Below are positions 51,710 to 64,000 of a stretch of DNA of 64,000 nt, piece by piece. Under the pieces are notes generated by a model, which saw nothing but the letters and a program-made list of their open reading frames with translations, searched no databases and had not been told where the DNA came from. The stretch covers positions 18,592,583 through 18,656,582 of the forward strand of contig CM067445.1 of the NCBI GenBank assembly GCA_034508935.3, written 5' to 3'. How positions within the stretch are numbered: the stretch's first letter is position 1; every line of letters starts with the position of its first letter. Origin of the DNA: Berghia stephanieae (lineage: Eukaryota; Mollusca; Gastropoda; Nudibranchia; Aeolidiidae). Both the position numbers and the translations under genes were made by a program.

Positions 51710-52582
51710 TAAAGACAGCTCAGTAGAGATATGGGTCTGTAACTGTAGGCCTCCTTCGCCAGTTTCCCGGGCTTCAGGATGGCAACTATCTTCACGTGCT
51801 TCCACACTTTTGGGAGCTTTCATATTGCAAGGATGTCAGACATTGCCTCTGCCAGCCAGGCCTGTGCCCTGGGGCCCAGATGCGTCACCATATCGGGATA
51901 TACGCACCCACTTCTCTGGGACTGAACAGAGATGTCCAGTCCGACTCCTCCGCAAGTAGCGAGACCAAAATCGTAAGGTACGCCTTGTGGACACCGCGCT
52001 CAAAAGCACGATTAGGGACCCGTTTGATACTTTATATCCTTGGCAATTGTGCCTGCCTCACATTCCGGTCCGGATCCAATTTCTTTATCAAATGCCAAGC
52101 GTGGCGGCTGGAGTGTGTAAAGTCGAGACTTTCCACGGTCTCATGCCACCGTTGCTTCCTTCCCTCTGCCAGAGACTGAAGTAGTCTATCGGCTACATCC
52201 TGGGACTGGGTCTGCTGGTACCCCTTCACAGCTTTTCCAGCAAGGGGTGTAGAATTTCCGTTTGCCCTGTGGAACAGAGCGTTGAGCGCTCTTTACCAGT
52301 AGCCTATTAAATCTGGTTATATTCTCGGACTAGGGAGGAATGGCAGGACAAACCTACTCGATATAGAACTGAATTCCTCCCAGTTAGCCTTCCTAAAGTT
52401 CCATCTGTAAAGTTGGAGAGACTGCACCCTCGGTATTGTCACCCCTGCTGTGACAAGAACCGACCTGTGCTGGCTGTATGGAAAGTCCCTGAGGACTGTT
52501 CGCTTGACCTGCAGCGGTTCACCGTTCGCGCCTATCGTAACGAGGATGAGGTCTGGAGTTACAACCAGATACAGCAATTAGA
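51710..52582 (-). mobile_element. LINE fragment (endonuclease C-terminus to start of RT)
   Basis: Minus strand. The end of an APE-type endonuclease domain (DFPYSQHRSVLVTAGV, then YRWNFRKANWEEF), the linker ETVESLDFTHSSRHAWHLI, and the first reverse-transcriptase block (VWKHVKIVAILKPGK, then SYRPISLLSC). This order fits jockey/CR1-type LINEs. Stops and frame changes interrupt it, and it is cut at both ends: no RT catalytic block or poly(A) tail remains. Confidence 0.85.
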
Positions 52583-53600
52583 CAATAGTGGAAGAGACAT
52601 CCCACGATGCTGCCGGATTCATCGCTGTCCTATGCAATGTCATCGTCACATATGGTATTAGCGACAAAATGAGCAATGATGGTGGACCCGACGTCCTTTG
52701 CAACTGCGTCATATCTTTACTTTTGGGATGCACACAACAGGCTCTCATCAGCTGCATTCCCGCACGCAAATTGTCGCGGTGAAATTGGAGTTAAAACGCC
52801 TCATCACAGATACCCAAGGTTCACTGAACACTGACAGGATTCAACGAGCAATGTTACAGTATCAGAATAACCCAACTCGGACTCTCGCTTAACCCCAGCT
52901 TGCGTATTTACGGTCGCCCTACCCGAGACTTTTCCCCCGATACACCCAGGAAAGTACCAACCCAACACCACCGGACGAGAGGAAGAACAAAGGAACTGGC
53001 ACATGTGCACTGCTGAACGGCTATCAGAACACACCCGTGCCCTCCCACCACCTCGCCGCTGACGCTACCGTAAGGATCAAGAATCAAACCGGATCCAATC
53101 TGACTAAATTGGACAAGTCAGGCACGGTCGTTGGTGTTAGGCAATTTGACCAATGCGTTGTACGGATCTGGTCGTGTCACCCTCTGTAATAGGAAATACG
53201 TACCAGACATCCAACGCATGCCCATTATGATGGCTCAAGGCCATATAAATGGACTGCCAGCAATCCACAAGGTGCCTGCCACACCCGATGCCCCCCTCAG
53301 GTCATCTTTCGAGCCAAGCCTGCCACTCCCCTCAATTTGCCAAGACCTGCCTGTACCAAACCCACAACCACCAGTACCAGCATCTACATCAGCACCGGAC
53401 CCGGAACCTGCTACCGAAACGTCTCCCATCCGCCCGATCAAGGACATCCCTGTGCCCTGTGTGTCCTCACACCACACAACGCCCCGGCCTAAGGAACAGG
53501 ATGTCCCCTTCAAACATGGACGTATCCTGACTCACCACGGCGCTCGACCAAGCGAAAGTACCAGGTCCTAACAACCAAATGACTCTTGTTGTCCTAACAA
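52583..53600 (+). mobile_element. Ty3/gypsy LTR-retrotransposon fossil (integrase region)
   Basis: Plus-strand similarity to the integrase core and C-terminal part of a Ty3/gypsy pol region: a DGGPDV-type core motif near 52680 and a GSGRVTLCNRKYV-type C-terminal motif near 53160-53190. No LTR, gag, protease or RT part is visible in the window. It is a truncated fossil, broken in several places and clearly old. Confidence 0.8.
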
Positions 53601-53776
53601 CCAAATGACTGTTGTTCACGTCAGGCTTCTCTTTCAAATGCTGACAACGATATCGTTTTAGTCATTCTTCTTCATTAAATGTTATCGGTCGCTTCTAGAC
53701 AGTTTATGAATGATCTAATCCTTAAGTTTGGATCCATTATTGGTTTCATCAGCCTTTTCATTTGACTCCAAAACTG

Positions 53777-53796
53777 GGGGGGGGGGGGGGGGGGAA
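53777..53796 (+). repeat. G run
   Basis: About 18 consecutive G, between the gypsy fossil and a SINE-A remnant. Confidence 0.9.
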
Positions 53797-53837
53797 GGGG
53801 GCATAATTGATTATCCATAATGTATTTTAGTTACAGT

Positions 53838-54040
53838 TACAACAGAAAGAAATGATCTACATACAACGAAAAATGAAAAAGTCGTCTCCCAAAACGAATA
53901 CCAAACATTTCCTACTTAGGACCAAGAAGGGCCAGGACATAATCAAACAAACCAATTCCAAGACAAAGACAGAAAGCAACTCGGAAAACAGACATAAGGG
54001 AATAGTAAGTGACCTCTTACCCACCATGCGAGGTGGCTCA
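53838..54040 (-). mobile_element. SINE-A fragment (body and head)
   Basis: Matches GATTTACAAGG-type body through AAGACAAAGACAGAAAGCA and the CCCACCATGCGAGGT head. The tail is missing. Confidence 0.65.
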
Positions 54041-55431
54041 GCAGAAATTTCCAGCCAACCCAGACCCATGAATGTATCCGTGAAGTTTTTGCCATAGACA
54101 CATAAAATGAAAGCAATGAATTCATTAGCTTTTAACAGTTTCTCATAAGCCAAATATATCAAGCTTCGTTTGTTAGCTCTGTAGTGTAATATGAGACGAT
54201 ATTGGGCATCAAAACAACTAATTGAGCTATGCCCCTTTGTAACTTAACTCAAGCGACGCGGCCTTGCATTCCGGAAGTTACACTGGACAATGCCTAGTTG
54301 CTACAGCTGATCAGCTGAAACAATGGCAGCTCGCCTAGCAGTTTTTCAATATTTACACCCATCCGAGAAAATATACTTTTTTGAGCTAATAGCAATAATT
54401 TATGGTACAACCTTTACAATTTCTTAAAGGGAAATAATACATTAATTGAGAGACAGCAAACTTAGTAAGGATTCATGAAACCTGTAACAGTCATCTTTCT
54501 ATTTCGAATAGTTGAGCGGTGGAATGAGAGGGAGCAAGGCTTTACACCTTATTGCTACACACATTAGCCTAGTTTTCGTAACGCATATACACACAAAGAG
54601 CCCACGCAGATGACCAGAGCATGCAAAACAGCGTGGTGGGGCCATGGGGGCTCTTTGTTGGCTTTGTTTATGACTTGAAAGGCCACTAACTTGCCTTCAA
54701 CAAGTTCAAGGACATAGCTAAACTATTGACCAATCAGAATCAATTAAATTTTTACTGCATTTCTAAATACAGAAAGGCTAACAACTCAATTCATAAACGG
54801 AGATGATCTTGTCCTCAATAATGGACTGGCGCGCTCTGTGTCAAAGCCAACTCGTCCTCAATACTGGACCGTCGCCCCACTGACTCAGCTATGCTCGTCC
54901 TCAAGATTGGACATGCGCGCTACTAGACTTAAGAATTGAGATAATTAACTTCTTTGCAGACAATCCTTACCATGAAGCATCTAGAAATACAAAGATAGTT
55001 TCCAAGTGGTTATAGAAATCAGTGCTGATGGGACAAAAAGTGAAAAAGTAGGAAAATGTTGAACGATCGCCTGTAAGCCCCATTTCTACTGCACTAAACC
55101 CCACTTTTAGAGCAATTGAGATGATAGATAGAATATCATTGATATTCTAGCTAAATTCTGGAGAGTGGGAAACTGGACCTGTGTGTTCCACAACACATCA
55201 ACTCTCTCATTGCAAGCACATTGTTTTGAGAAAATATAAAAGGAGGAAATTCCTCCTCTGGACCCCAAAATCGCGGATCTCCACGGATCCGAGGAAAACC
55301 ATCAGCACTGAGAAATAGTGTATCTACTCAACATCAAATATTTTTTTAAATCCCAGCCGATCGATATCTTTGACCATACTGAGACTTAAGTCGGTGAAAA
55401 TTTGTAATTTTGGTGAGAGACGCACTAGCAG

Positions 55432-55662
55432 ACTTGCCAAATCGAAAACTTCAAAATTTAGAAATTTTTATGTCAATTTTTAGTAATCTCTGAAATCGCG
55501 TAAGAACAACCACAATATCATATAATCTTATTACTAGTATTAGTAGTAGTAGTACTCCTTCTTCGGCTTATTATTATTCCATAAAAATCCGAATTTGGCC
55601 ATGAAACTTGTCTAAAATTCGTAAAATTACGAAAATTCTTAAGATTCGGCATGTATGTACTA
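55432..55662. mobile_element. Foldback element E, copy 3
   Basis: Left arm ACTTGCCAAATCGAAAACTT, right arm AAATTCGTAAAATTACG, then AAGATTCGGCATGTATG. The core is a short TAG/ATT-rich stretch. This is the shortest of the three copies. Confidence 0.65.
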
Positions 55663-56401
55663 CGCTATGAGTTTTTGTTCGAAAAATTATAGTAGCAGAC
55701 CCATACTCTTGCTATATTATGTTGGACTGTATATTAGTTGATGAGATACACACCATTAATGATGAAAAATGAACCATAAAAGTCACGAAAACACATACTG
55801 AAAAAATTCATCCATTTGGCAAACAGCAAGCAGAACCACATTTAAGGACACAAAAAATGCTTTAAATTGTAAAAAATCAAATATCCACACTTAGAACTTA
55901 AATTTGACTTTCCTCATATCTCACAAGTAACTTAAATTGACCCAAGTTTGAGGAAAATCAAAAGGGGTGCGGTTCCCAATTTTCGAAAAATTGGTCCACC
56001 TGACAAGGAATGGCCCCCCAGAGCTTTGGCATCTCTGCATTGATCTGCCTCTATTCACTCCTCAAACAACCTTACAGTTACAGCCATGCTAAGGCATATG
56101 TGAAATACTAAAAATCTTGCAAAGTGTTAAAAATAAGCATGTCAAATGAAGGGTGAGAAGAAAGAAAAAGTACTCACGTGATTGGCCTTGGTAGAGGTTT
56201 GGGAGGTGGAGTACCAGACGGTATAGCTCTTGATTCAAGTTAAGAATAAATACACGACTCATATAAAAAAAAAGATTTTCCTCATACACAATAGAAAATG
56301 TAATGGAAATATAATGTACATTTGAAAACGGACCACATGATAAACACTGTAAGGACAATTGAAATCATGGGCGAGATACAATAAAATCTTAATATTATTC
56401 C

Positions 56402-56443
<42 letters not shown>

Positions 56444-56488
56444 GGGAGAGAGCTAGAGAGAGAGAGAGAGAGAGAGAAGAGAGAGAGA
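56402..56488 (+). repeat. (GT)n-(GA)n microsatellite
   Basis: A GTGTGTGT lead into about 75 bases of GA with two interruptions. Confidence 0.95.
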
Positions 56489-56692
56489 TCAACTTAGGAG
56501 AGAAAAAAAACCCAAACAAAACAACCGAACTTTCATACATTGGCTGACCCCTGTCCGAGCACAGAACTCCAGTCAAACGATATACGCACGGACGTTTTTC
56601 AGTTTAGCAGGCAATTAGAAATACAGAGGGTTTATAAATAAAATACTGAATTCCGTAAACATATGGAAAATTGGCAACCGTGTTATGACATT

Positions 56693-57154
56693 GTATGTTT
56701 TAAGGGGTCTTACGTCGCTTGCGACACATTAAGATCATACTAGCGCCAGTAAAAAGGAAGAAAATGGGACAGAATAAAAGTTCTAGGATTAAAATTAAAG
56801 CACCCTAGAAAAAGTAAGACAAAGGGGAATAGATGTAGATTCCAAGATTATACCACCAAAGCACTTAAGACATCCAGATATGAGCACAGGATCCCATTAA
56901 GAGGAAAAGACTGAAATGCTTTATCATTCAAAACAACAAATATAATCATAATGGTACATATCAGATAGATGATTTACAAGGAAAAAAATATCATCTCCCG
57001 AAACAACTATACATATGACTGTTTCCCTCCCAGTCAGGGCCAGGATAAATCCAAGCAATCTCATTCTAAGACAAAGACAGAAAACAGAAATAGGGGAATA
57101 GAAGACACAGTAAGTGCCTGCATGCCCACTATCGGAGGTCAGGAATCCCACCCA
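56693..57154 (-). mobile_element. SINE-A copy
   Basis: Tail complement TTTTAAGGGGTCTTACGTCG; head complement GGAGGTCAGGAATCCCACCC. Nearly complete at about 460 bases, with no clear target duplication. Confidence 0.8.
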
Positions 57155-58247
57155 GGCTATCCAGTGAAATTAACTGATTATAAAAACAAAATATAACAAA
57201 CAACGCTAACACTACTACAACCACCACGACTGCTACAACCACCACTACGACATCATTATCACTACCACTACAAACACCACCACATCATCACTACTACTAG
57301 AACCACAACACCCTCTCTACCACCAGTTCTACAATCACTACCACTAGGTTTTGGAGCTCTACTTCATATGAAATAAGGAAACTTTGGGATTTTATTTGGC
57401 ATTGTGTTTACACATCATAAGAGTGTCAATCAGTTATCAATGCAGAACTATACAATATGTAAACACAATGCCAAATACCGCACTGGTGTGTGGAAATTTC
57501 TCTTTCCACATTGACAGTCCTCCTAGTGGTGTCTGAAATTCCTGTGAGCCAAATTTAAATTGGCGTCTCTTTTTAATATAAAAATCAGTCAAAGAAGTAT
57601 TGGTAGTTTTAGTGGTGCTAATAAAGCGATAGTAACATCGTGGTGGTAGTGCTAGCAGCAGCAGTAGTGGTGGTGGTAGTACTGATATCCCCAGAGATCA
57701 GGGGTGAGAATGACCGGTCACCAAAAAAAAAAAAAAAAAAAAGGAAATTTAAATTTTTCAGCGCATAGATCATGACCCATCCATGCGACTATAATAATCT
57801 ATAAATTTGAAATTCATTAAAATTCACTGAGATGCAATCTAAAATGCGTCTCCAGCAATCTATGACACCACTCAGAGTAATTTCAAAAGTTGACAGAGTA
57901 ATTATAAAATACTACCTACTTAGAGAATAGTACCATGTGCTCATACAATATAAACAGCCCCAACCCACCCCCATATTTCACCTTATAAAAATACCCAATA
58001 CTATGACTTATTGGAATAACGTCTGCGATGGTTATAAAAGTACTAGTGGCAGAGATGATTGTTGAAATGATGTTGTGGTGGTGGCTGTAGTAGCAGTGGA
58101 GGTAGGGGATGATAATGTAGTGGTGGAGGTAGGGATTGTGATGTAGTGGTGGTCATAGTAGCAGTGGTTGTAATAGTGGCAGTGGTAGGGATGTGGATGT
58201 GGTGGTGATTGGGATGATACAGTTGCAGGGACGGTGTTGTGGTGTAG
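57155..58247. repeat. Degenerate trinucleotide repeat fields
   Basis: CAC/ACT-rich sequence at 57195-57340, complementary GTG/GTA-rich sequence at 57600-57690 and again at 58050-58240, and an A run near 57722-57741. No gene was recognised. Confidence 0.7.
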
Positions 58248-58533
58248 TAAAAAAACTTGAGCTTTTATATAGCACAAAAACCACTTAACGTACTCAAAAG
58301 CGCTTGACCAACAGCAACATGTAGAACGAGACATGATGCCTGCTAGGCGATATTACAATCTATTCTGACATAGATAACGAAGTAAACGGCCAGGCACTCA
58401 TTTTACACTTGAATACGATGGAGAATGTGAGTAAAGAGCCTTTCCCAAGGACTCAACTATGCACCTAGCAAGGCTCGAACTCAGGACCTATCGATATGAA
58501 AGCATCATACCACTAGACCATATAGCCTCCCGT
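58248..58533 (-). mobile_element. SINE-B copy inserted in a trinucleotide field
   Basis: Minus-strand head TATATGGTCTAGTGGTATGA and GGTCCTGAGTTCGAGCCTTG (boxes A and B); tail GTGGTTTTTGTGCTATATAA then AGCTCAA. GTG/GAT-rich repeats continue on both sides (58050-58240, 58540-58680). Confidence 0.8.
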
Positions 58534-60191
58534 TATATTAGTAGTGATGGTGATGTGGTGGATGTAACAGTATTAGTGATAGGGATGATGTGGTGGTTGT
58601 AGGGATGATGATGTAGTGATGCTTGTAATAACAGTGACGGTAGGGATGTTGATGTAGTGGTTGTGGTGAGCTTTCCATTCATATAAAAATTAGAAAAAGG
58701 CGGAATTGATGGTGATGGGCAAAGATGAACTATCATTTAGGCGGAAGATTCTCAGGCTTTCGAGATAAAGGCAAAGGAGAAGCTAAAAAAAATTAAAATA
58801 AGAAAAGGGGGGAACTTGTCTAGGTTGATGTTAGTGATGATCAAAGCGTGTGGTGAGTTCACATGGGGTCGGAGAACCCCAGTGACTTAATCAGGAGTCT
58901 CCCAATGTCAGTGGGGAAAGAAATAACCACCAATGACATTACAATGGCCAAACTGTATGTCTGGCTGGTGCTTCGGATTTTCAAAATGGCAACCCCTAGC
59001 AGTTTTTTGTATTCGTAAAATTTTGCTGCCAGATATAATTCTCCAATAAACTTTTTAAATTTCAATTGATGGAAACTTCCAATTCACAACTTTTTAAGAG
59101 CATGGATGCAAAATCGTGACCAAGTGGTCAAATTTATGACTTTTTGGGACACTAGAGCCGTGGCGGGACAATGGAACAACTCGCTGTCCGCAAGAGCCTT
59201 GCGGTAAAGCAATTCATCAAACATTGAATCGGAACTTGGAACTGTATAGTAGGAAATTCCGAGATTGGAGAGGCAAGGGATGAGTGGAAGAGGCATGGGG
59301 GAAGGTGAAAGAGAAACGGGTTACCTGATGACATTGTATATGGGAGTGACAGGGATGTAAATGCAAACTTGAAAAAAATTCTGAAGTACTACTTCCGATG
59401 GACATCAAAACATCACCCAATCTAGCAACAAAAAGCAAGAAATACGAGCCTAGAACGATCGCAAGACAATTGGTTGGATACTCCACTACTATTACTATTC
59501 AGCTCACATAATTGTCCAAAAAAATAATAAAATAAACCATTATCATTTAAACCTATAAAATACGTGTAAAAAAGACCCAGAAAAACGCACAGGAAAAATT
59601 ATGAACAGTAGAAAATAAAACAATATATACACTCAAAAATCTTGCAGGGGATTGCCATGGCCTGAGCAGATTCGTGTACACTCACAAAACACTAAACTGA
59701 GTGCGAGTCTACTGAAACTGAAAGGTAGTGCAAAGCATTCTAGGTTTGTTTGTTTTAGTATTAGGGCGGGTTAGTTGAGATCGGAGGACTTTTGTTCTAT
59801 AAGTATAGCATTAGTGGATTGATATAATAATTCTTATTTCTTTCATAGACAGATAGTCGTAGGCCTTTAAGAACCATTTAATAAGAATGCTTACTGTAAG
59901 TCCAAGTTCCAAAGTTATGATTTTACTACCTATTCAAAATTCAATATTGCAAAAAGTTCAAAATCTGTGACTGGGAATACCCCCACTAGACAGCCTCTCG
60001 ATAAGCTGACAACAGATTGAAACGGGACTTTAGAATGGCATGGAGATTGAGGGCTGGTCACTGGCCACTGGCGGCAAAATTAAACATACTGCGGTGCCCT
60101 CAATCTTGATGAAATTTGATATAGACTGAGACCTAGACAAATGAATTATCCATTATCTAGATGCAATATTTTTTTATTTTTGTGCCTATGC
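58534..60191. other. Intergenic, no gene recognised
   Basis: The first 150 bases continue the GTG/GAT field. The rest has only short open frames without motif or splice support, and no repeat family seen elsewhere in the window. Confidence 0.5.
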
Positions 60192-61252
60192 TAGGGTAAA
60201 ATCGGGTAATTTCGCCGTTTTTTCACTGTCTCACTTCTGGCCTGCCGTGGGAGGCCAATATGCCAATTGGGCAACCCAAACACTGACAATAAGTTTACCT
60301 GGCCAATCTATTTTTTTGTGAAGTGTTAACGTAGATTTATATTGTATTTTATTCACAAAAGTCCTTTTAAAACTGCCACTGTTGTCGGGTACATTCGCCG
60401 CACGTCGGGGAACTTCGCCACCACTGGCGGGTAACTTCGCCGCGAGATTTTGTACTTAGTTTTTCTCCCTACAAGACAATATGAGGAACAATTTCCATTT
60501 CTTAAACTCTTCTTGTCCTCAAATCTCTCTACATTATCCAATACTGCAATATTAACACTTATTGGCACTTGAATTGAGTGTGATGATGTATGTAAAGTGC
60601 CTTCCTGTGGATACATTACAATGCCAATCACAAGTTCATAGCCTGCTGCCCATCCATACCCGAGTCGACTGATTTGTGGTTATTAAACTTTTCTTAACTT
60701 TAGTTATATTTTAGTGCTAACTCACAGCGTCTATTGCACACTAAAATCGTCTTTGGAATAATTATAGTATGATGATAGTGATGTGCGGCAAATTTACCCG
60801 AGAGTACCGGTGAATTTACCCGAAATTATAGATTTTTGAAATATTGTATTACAATTTTTAGAAATATTTATCTGATAATATACACTGATAATGAAAATAA
60901 AATGGATATGGATGACCACAAAGTCAATACAACATTGATTTTGTGACCAGGGCCTTCACATTCAACTGCACAAACTAGGGGAACGTTAGTGTAGGGTTGC
61001 CTTTACAATAAAAAAGTCAAGGATGTCACAACATCTTGATTACTGCATGTCATTTTGAAGTGCTATAACTCTTAAAGATTTCTCATTTGCTTCCTTCAAA
61101 CTGAAGCAATACGTACATTCACATCTTGTCTTTTGAATATGGACTATTCCAACGTGAGGGGTGTAAGGATAAATGTTCACCAAGCATTATTTCTTGGGGG
61201 TGGAGGGTCGCGGCGAATTTCCCCGTCGGCGAACTTACCCGATTCTACCCTA
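60192..61252. mobile_element. Nonautonomous foldback DNA element with eight 16-bp motif copies
   Basis: Ends TAGGGTAAAATCGGGTAATT, then TCGCCG (60192-60217), and the inverse ending at 61252 match at about 24 of 26 bases. The motif CGGGTAACTTCGCCG occurs four times forward in the left half (60203, 60385, 60405, 60427) and four times inverted in the right half (60785, 60807, 61210, 61227). No transposase frame is present. The target duplication is unclear and the family is not recognised. Confidence 0.75.
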
Positions 61253-63569
61253 TCTCAATTTGAAAAAAAATACATAAGTTTTTTTTATCAAATTATAACA
61301 ATGTGCCAATAATGTGTTGGATTTCTTACCGGTACTAGAGTTTATTTTTTATTTAGGTTGTTTCCCTTAGCACGAGGAGCTTTCCGAAGGCCTCTCAAAA
61401 TGATAAAGTAAAAGTATAATTATAATAAAGTATTAAAAGTATTGACTGAAAATAGACTAAAACGAGAGCTTGAGGTGTTGGCTGTTCTGACAAGAATCTC
61501 ATACTGTATCACATCAAAGTGAAAAGTCTTGTGAGTTCAACTCTAAACAAAGGTACAAGTTATAGTTATGGCCATAGCATATTGATACCGATGACCATGT
61601 CACTGACACTGGACACGGACATTGATCCTCACAAAATATGTGTCGGTACGAGATAATGTAGTAACCTGCAACAAGAGAATGAAGTAATCAATGTCCTAGG
61701 TGTTTAATAAGCATGAGCAATTACAAAAAAAGGATACGACACTTGTCGCTGATGTGGTATTTGAACCGGGGGCGATATACTAGATGGGTTGGTACCTCTT
61801 GTAGTCATTTCATTCATATAATTCGCGAGGTACGAGTCCTCGAATGGACGACTTTAGAAGCTAGTTTCCGAAGTCATTCTCCTGAAAAGTACAAAAATAT
61901 CTTGTAAAAACAACCCTTGAAAAAATAACTTAAATCACAGAGGCAATATTATAAACATAAAGGGACTAAAATTATGAAGATGGAAGCAGATAATATTCCA
62001 TTTTTTCAATATGGCTTTTCACCATTACCTGATGGAGACCCTTCGGTGATATTCGGTAAGACAATTTAACTTCCGGGTCAAACATATGGAGTTTACTGCG
62101 TCTTGTTTCAGTTTTAAGACTTCATTTGTACCTTTTTACCCCTTGCGAACCGGGTTATACAAACACTTTGGGTATTTAGAATATGGCATTAGAATGAATA
62201 GACTGTTTAACTGACTAAACACTTTGTAAATCAACTTATCGACGACCAATTGTGATTTAAGTCTTTATTTTGTAGCGGAAGTCAACTATTTTAAGAGAGA
62301 ACTAGGACAAAGGTCGCTGACCAAAACAAAGGCTGTGTCCAGCTATTTTTGGCTCATGGTCACAAGGTTCTCACGTGATTTATCGGACATATTTTTTACA
62401 ATCAAAACAAACAAGAAAGGAGTAACAGTAGTAACAATGACAATGAATATTAGCATGAACAGAATACCATGATCATTTTTTGACAAACTACATTGTAGTA
62501 GAAGCTTAGAAAGGATTTTTGATGGTAATCCAGTTTTGAATATAGAAATTGTATGTCGTCGGTCGTCAATTTCAAAAGTCAACAATCAGTGCCAAAATCA
62601 AAGTCACAAGTCAAAGTCAAAATGACTCGGAACTCAAAAGAAGTCTCAGTCTAGGCCCTCTTCTTCTACTTTATGCTGGCCTTGTCATGTCCTGCCGTAA
62701 AGTCTTTTAAGGGAAAATTGATTGATATACTATATATCGAGCTCCGTTTTGTAAATTCATAACCATGTTTTAGAACAGTACTTTTGTTTGTATCAGTGAT
62801 GGTGAATTATCACTAGATCTATCTCTCCCGTATATAAAGATACCCATACCCAGGCAGACATGTGTTGTAAGTGTAGGATGTGCATCGTCCTTAGCAGGCT
62901 ATCGTTTCATACTCATTCTTACTTTGTGAGTGTGTAGAGTGGTTACGACTGTTAGTGCCCTTGTTGCTTTCGTCATCTTTTTCCCCAATCCAAATCTGAT
63001 ACTGGTACTGATACTGAGGAAAACAATTTTTCCTTTGCCATGTACTCGTACTCAGCAATATTGGTGGGAAATAAAGTTCCAGATTCCATTCTTTTTTAGC
63101 GCAGATGTTAGAGCAATATCTAGTGTTATCCGCTAGGTATATCACTCAGAAATTTTCGCCCTGATACCGATTGCATCGATTTTCATAAGGTTTGCTGTAG
63201 TGGGATAGAGAAAAGGGGAAAAAATGGTTTCTTAAAAATTTTTAGGCTAATGACTAATGATGATGTTAATGGTAGTGATATTTGATAATAGTTATAAGGA
63301 TACTAATCATGATAGGGATATGGGATTCTAATTATTACGCTCAATGTTATGATAACAAAACATTGGCGGTGTAATTTGACACCTGAAACTCATTTGTATA
63401 TTGTCACCAGATAATTCGACACCCTGAAAAGTTGATTCTTTATTCCTTTTTTTAAAAAATTTTATTGTCAATTAAAAAACATAAACTTGCAATTTCTATC
63501 ACTTTCGGTTTGTCTACCACTCTCACATGAACCATCAACAGTACATGAACATATAAACTTGCATCATTC
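61253..63569. other. Intergenic, no gene recognised
   Basis: AT-rich. A CCCCCGGTTCAAATACC stretch on the minus strand near 61760 resembles a lone tRNA box B, without a clear partner box. No coding gene is supported. Confidence 0.45.
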
Positions 63570-63614
63570 CTCCCCCCCCCCTCCTCTCTCTCTCACTCTC
63601 TATCTATCTTCTCT

Positions 63615-63684
<70 letters not shown>
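63570..63684 (+). repeat. C run and (CT)n array
   Basis: A C run followed by about 100 bases of CT with TATC and TTC interruptions; opposite strand bias to the arrays in the eIF4G introns. Confidence 0.95.
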
Positions 63685-64000
63685 ATAAAACATATCCAAA
63701 TCTATCACACTTGCACATCTAAATACATGCATAGAATTTATAGAATATAATCTTCATTACGTTTTTCATCTCTCTGAACACCGACCTATCCCAAACATTC
63801 CCCCTACATGCACGTCTTATTAGCAGGTCTGATAAGCTTAGATAATTAGGGGATTTTTAAGAACACTGTTGTAAGGGGCAATATTTTGCTTTGTTTTGAA
63901 ATTATTTCCATTACAATAATGAGCTCATAACATCAGACCACACCTTCCTCTCGTCACACCAGGCTTTTGTTTCATTCAACTACATCCCACAAGGAGCGCA
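63685..64000. other. Right edge, no feature seen
   Basis: No gene, RNA or repeat recognised. Confidence 0.5.

Larger units (their letters stand above)
54041..56692. other. Repeat-poor intergenic stretch
   Basis: No coding evidence. It contains three diverged ~57-base repeats with CTCGTCCTCAATACTGGACC (54808-54925), a relic of the 42371 MITE end (55225-55306), foldback E copy 3 and a GA array. Confidence 0.5.

Noticed and set aside
51675-52229. Plus-strand open frames of 94 and 127 codons near 51.7-52.2 kb.
   Set aside because: They are antisense shadows of the LINE fragment on the minus strand.
53131-53571. A 146-codon Pro/Ser-rich plus-strand frame as a possible host gene.
   Set aside because: It lies within the gypsy fossil, downstream of the integrase motifs, and has no host-gene similarity that I can recognise.
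58032-59486. Several 60-100 codon frames on the minus strand near 58-59.5 kb.
   Set aside because: Some are trinucleotide-repeat translations (Thr/Ser/His-rich); the rest have no motif, splice context or codon pattern.

Overview
The window is animal nuclear DNA, most likely from a marine invertebrate. It is AT-rich and intron-rich with GT-AG introns, and it is full of tRNA-type SINEs, foldback elements, mariner transposons and very long GA/CT microsatellites. I cannot fix the species or phylum from sequence alone.

Only one host gene can be supported: a nearly complete eIF4G (eIF4G1/eIF4G3-type translation initiation scaffold) on the minus strand. Its ATG is at 50674 and its stop at 9417-9419, spread over about 30 exons and 41 kb. 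The exons join to roughly 1,785 residues in the family order: a low-complexity N-terminus, the PABP-binding segment, a proline/serine-rich linker, the region that normally holds the eIF4E-binding motif, MIF4G, MA3 and the C-terminal W2 domain. Almost every junction keeps frame. Two need a non-obvious site, and the canonical eIF4E-binding motif (YDREFLL type) could not be found.

Layout: 1-426 empty; 427-2235 a 34-bp-period minisatellite; 590-7206 a nest of one abundant SINE-like family (here SINE-A) with a related element (SINE-X); 7223-9416 the 3' flank and UTR; 9417-50674 eIF4G, whose introns hold two mariner copies in opposite orientation, several tRNA-derived SINEs, foldback elements and seven GA/CT arrays; 50675-51709 the 5' flank; 51710-52582 a LINE fragment abutting a Ty3/gypsy integrase fossil (52583-53600); 53838-64000 repeats only, including a 1.06-kb foldback element with eight copies of a 16-bp motif in a 4+4 inverted layout (60192-61252).

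Most of the interest lies in repeat architecture: nested insertions dated by target-site duplications, a SINE-A dimer inside one target duplication, circularly permuted copies of a tRNA-SINE, and inverted mariner copies flanking eIF4G exons 17-20. I found no gene cluster, defence system or other new multi-gene system.
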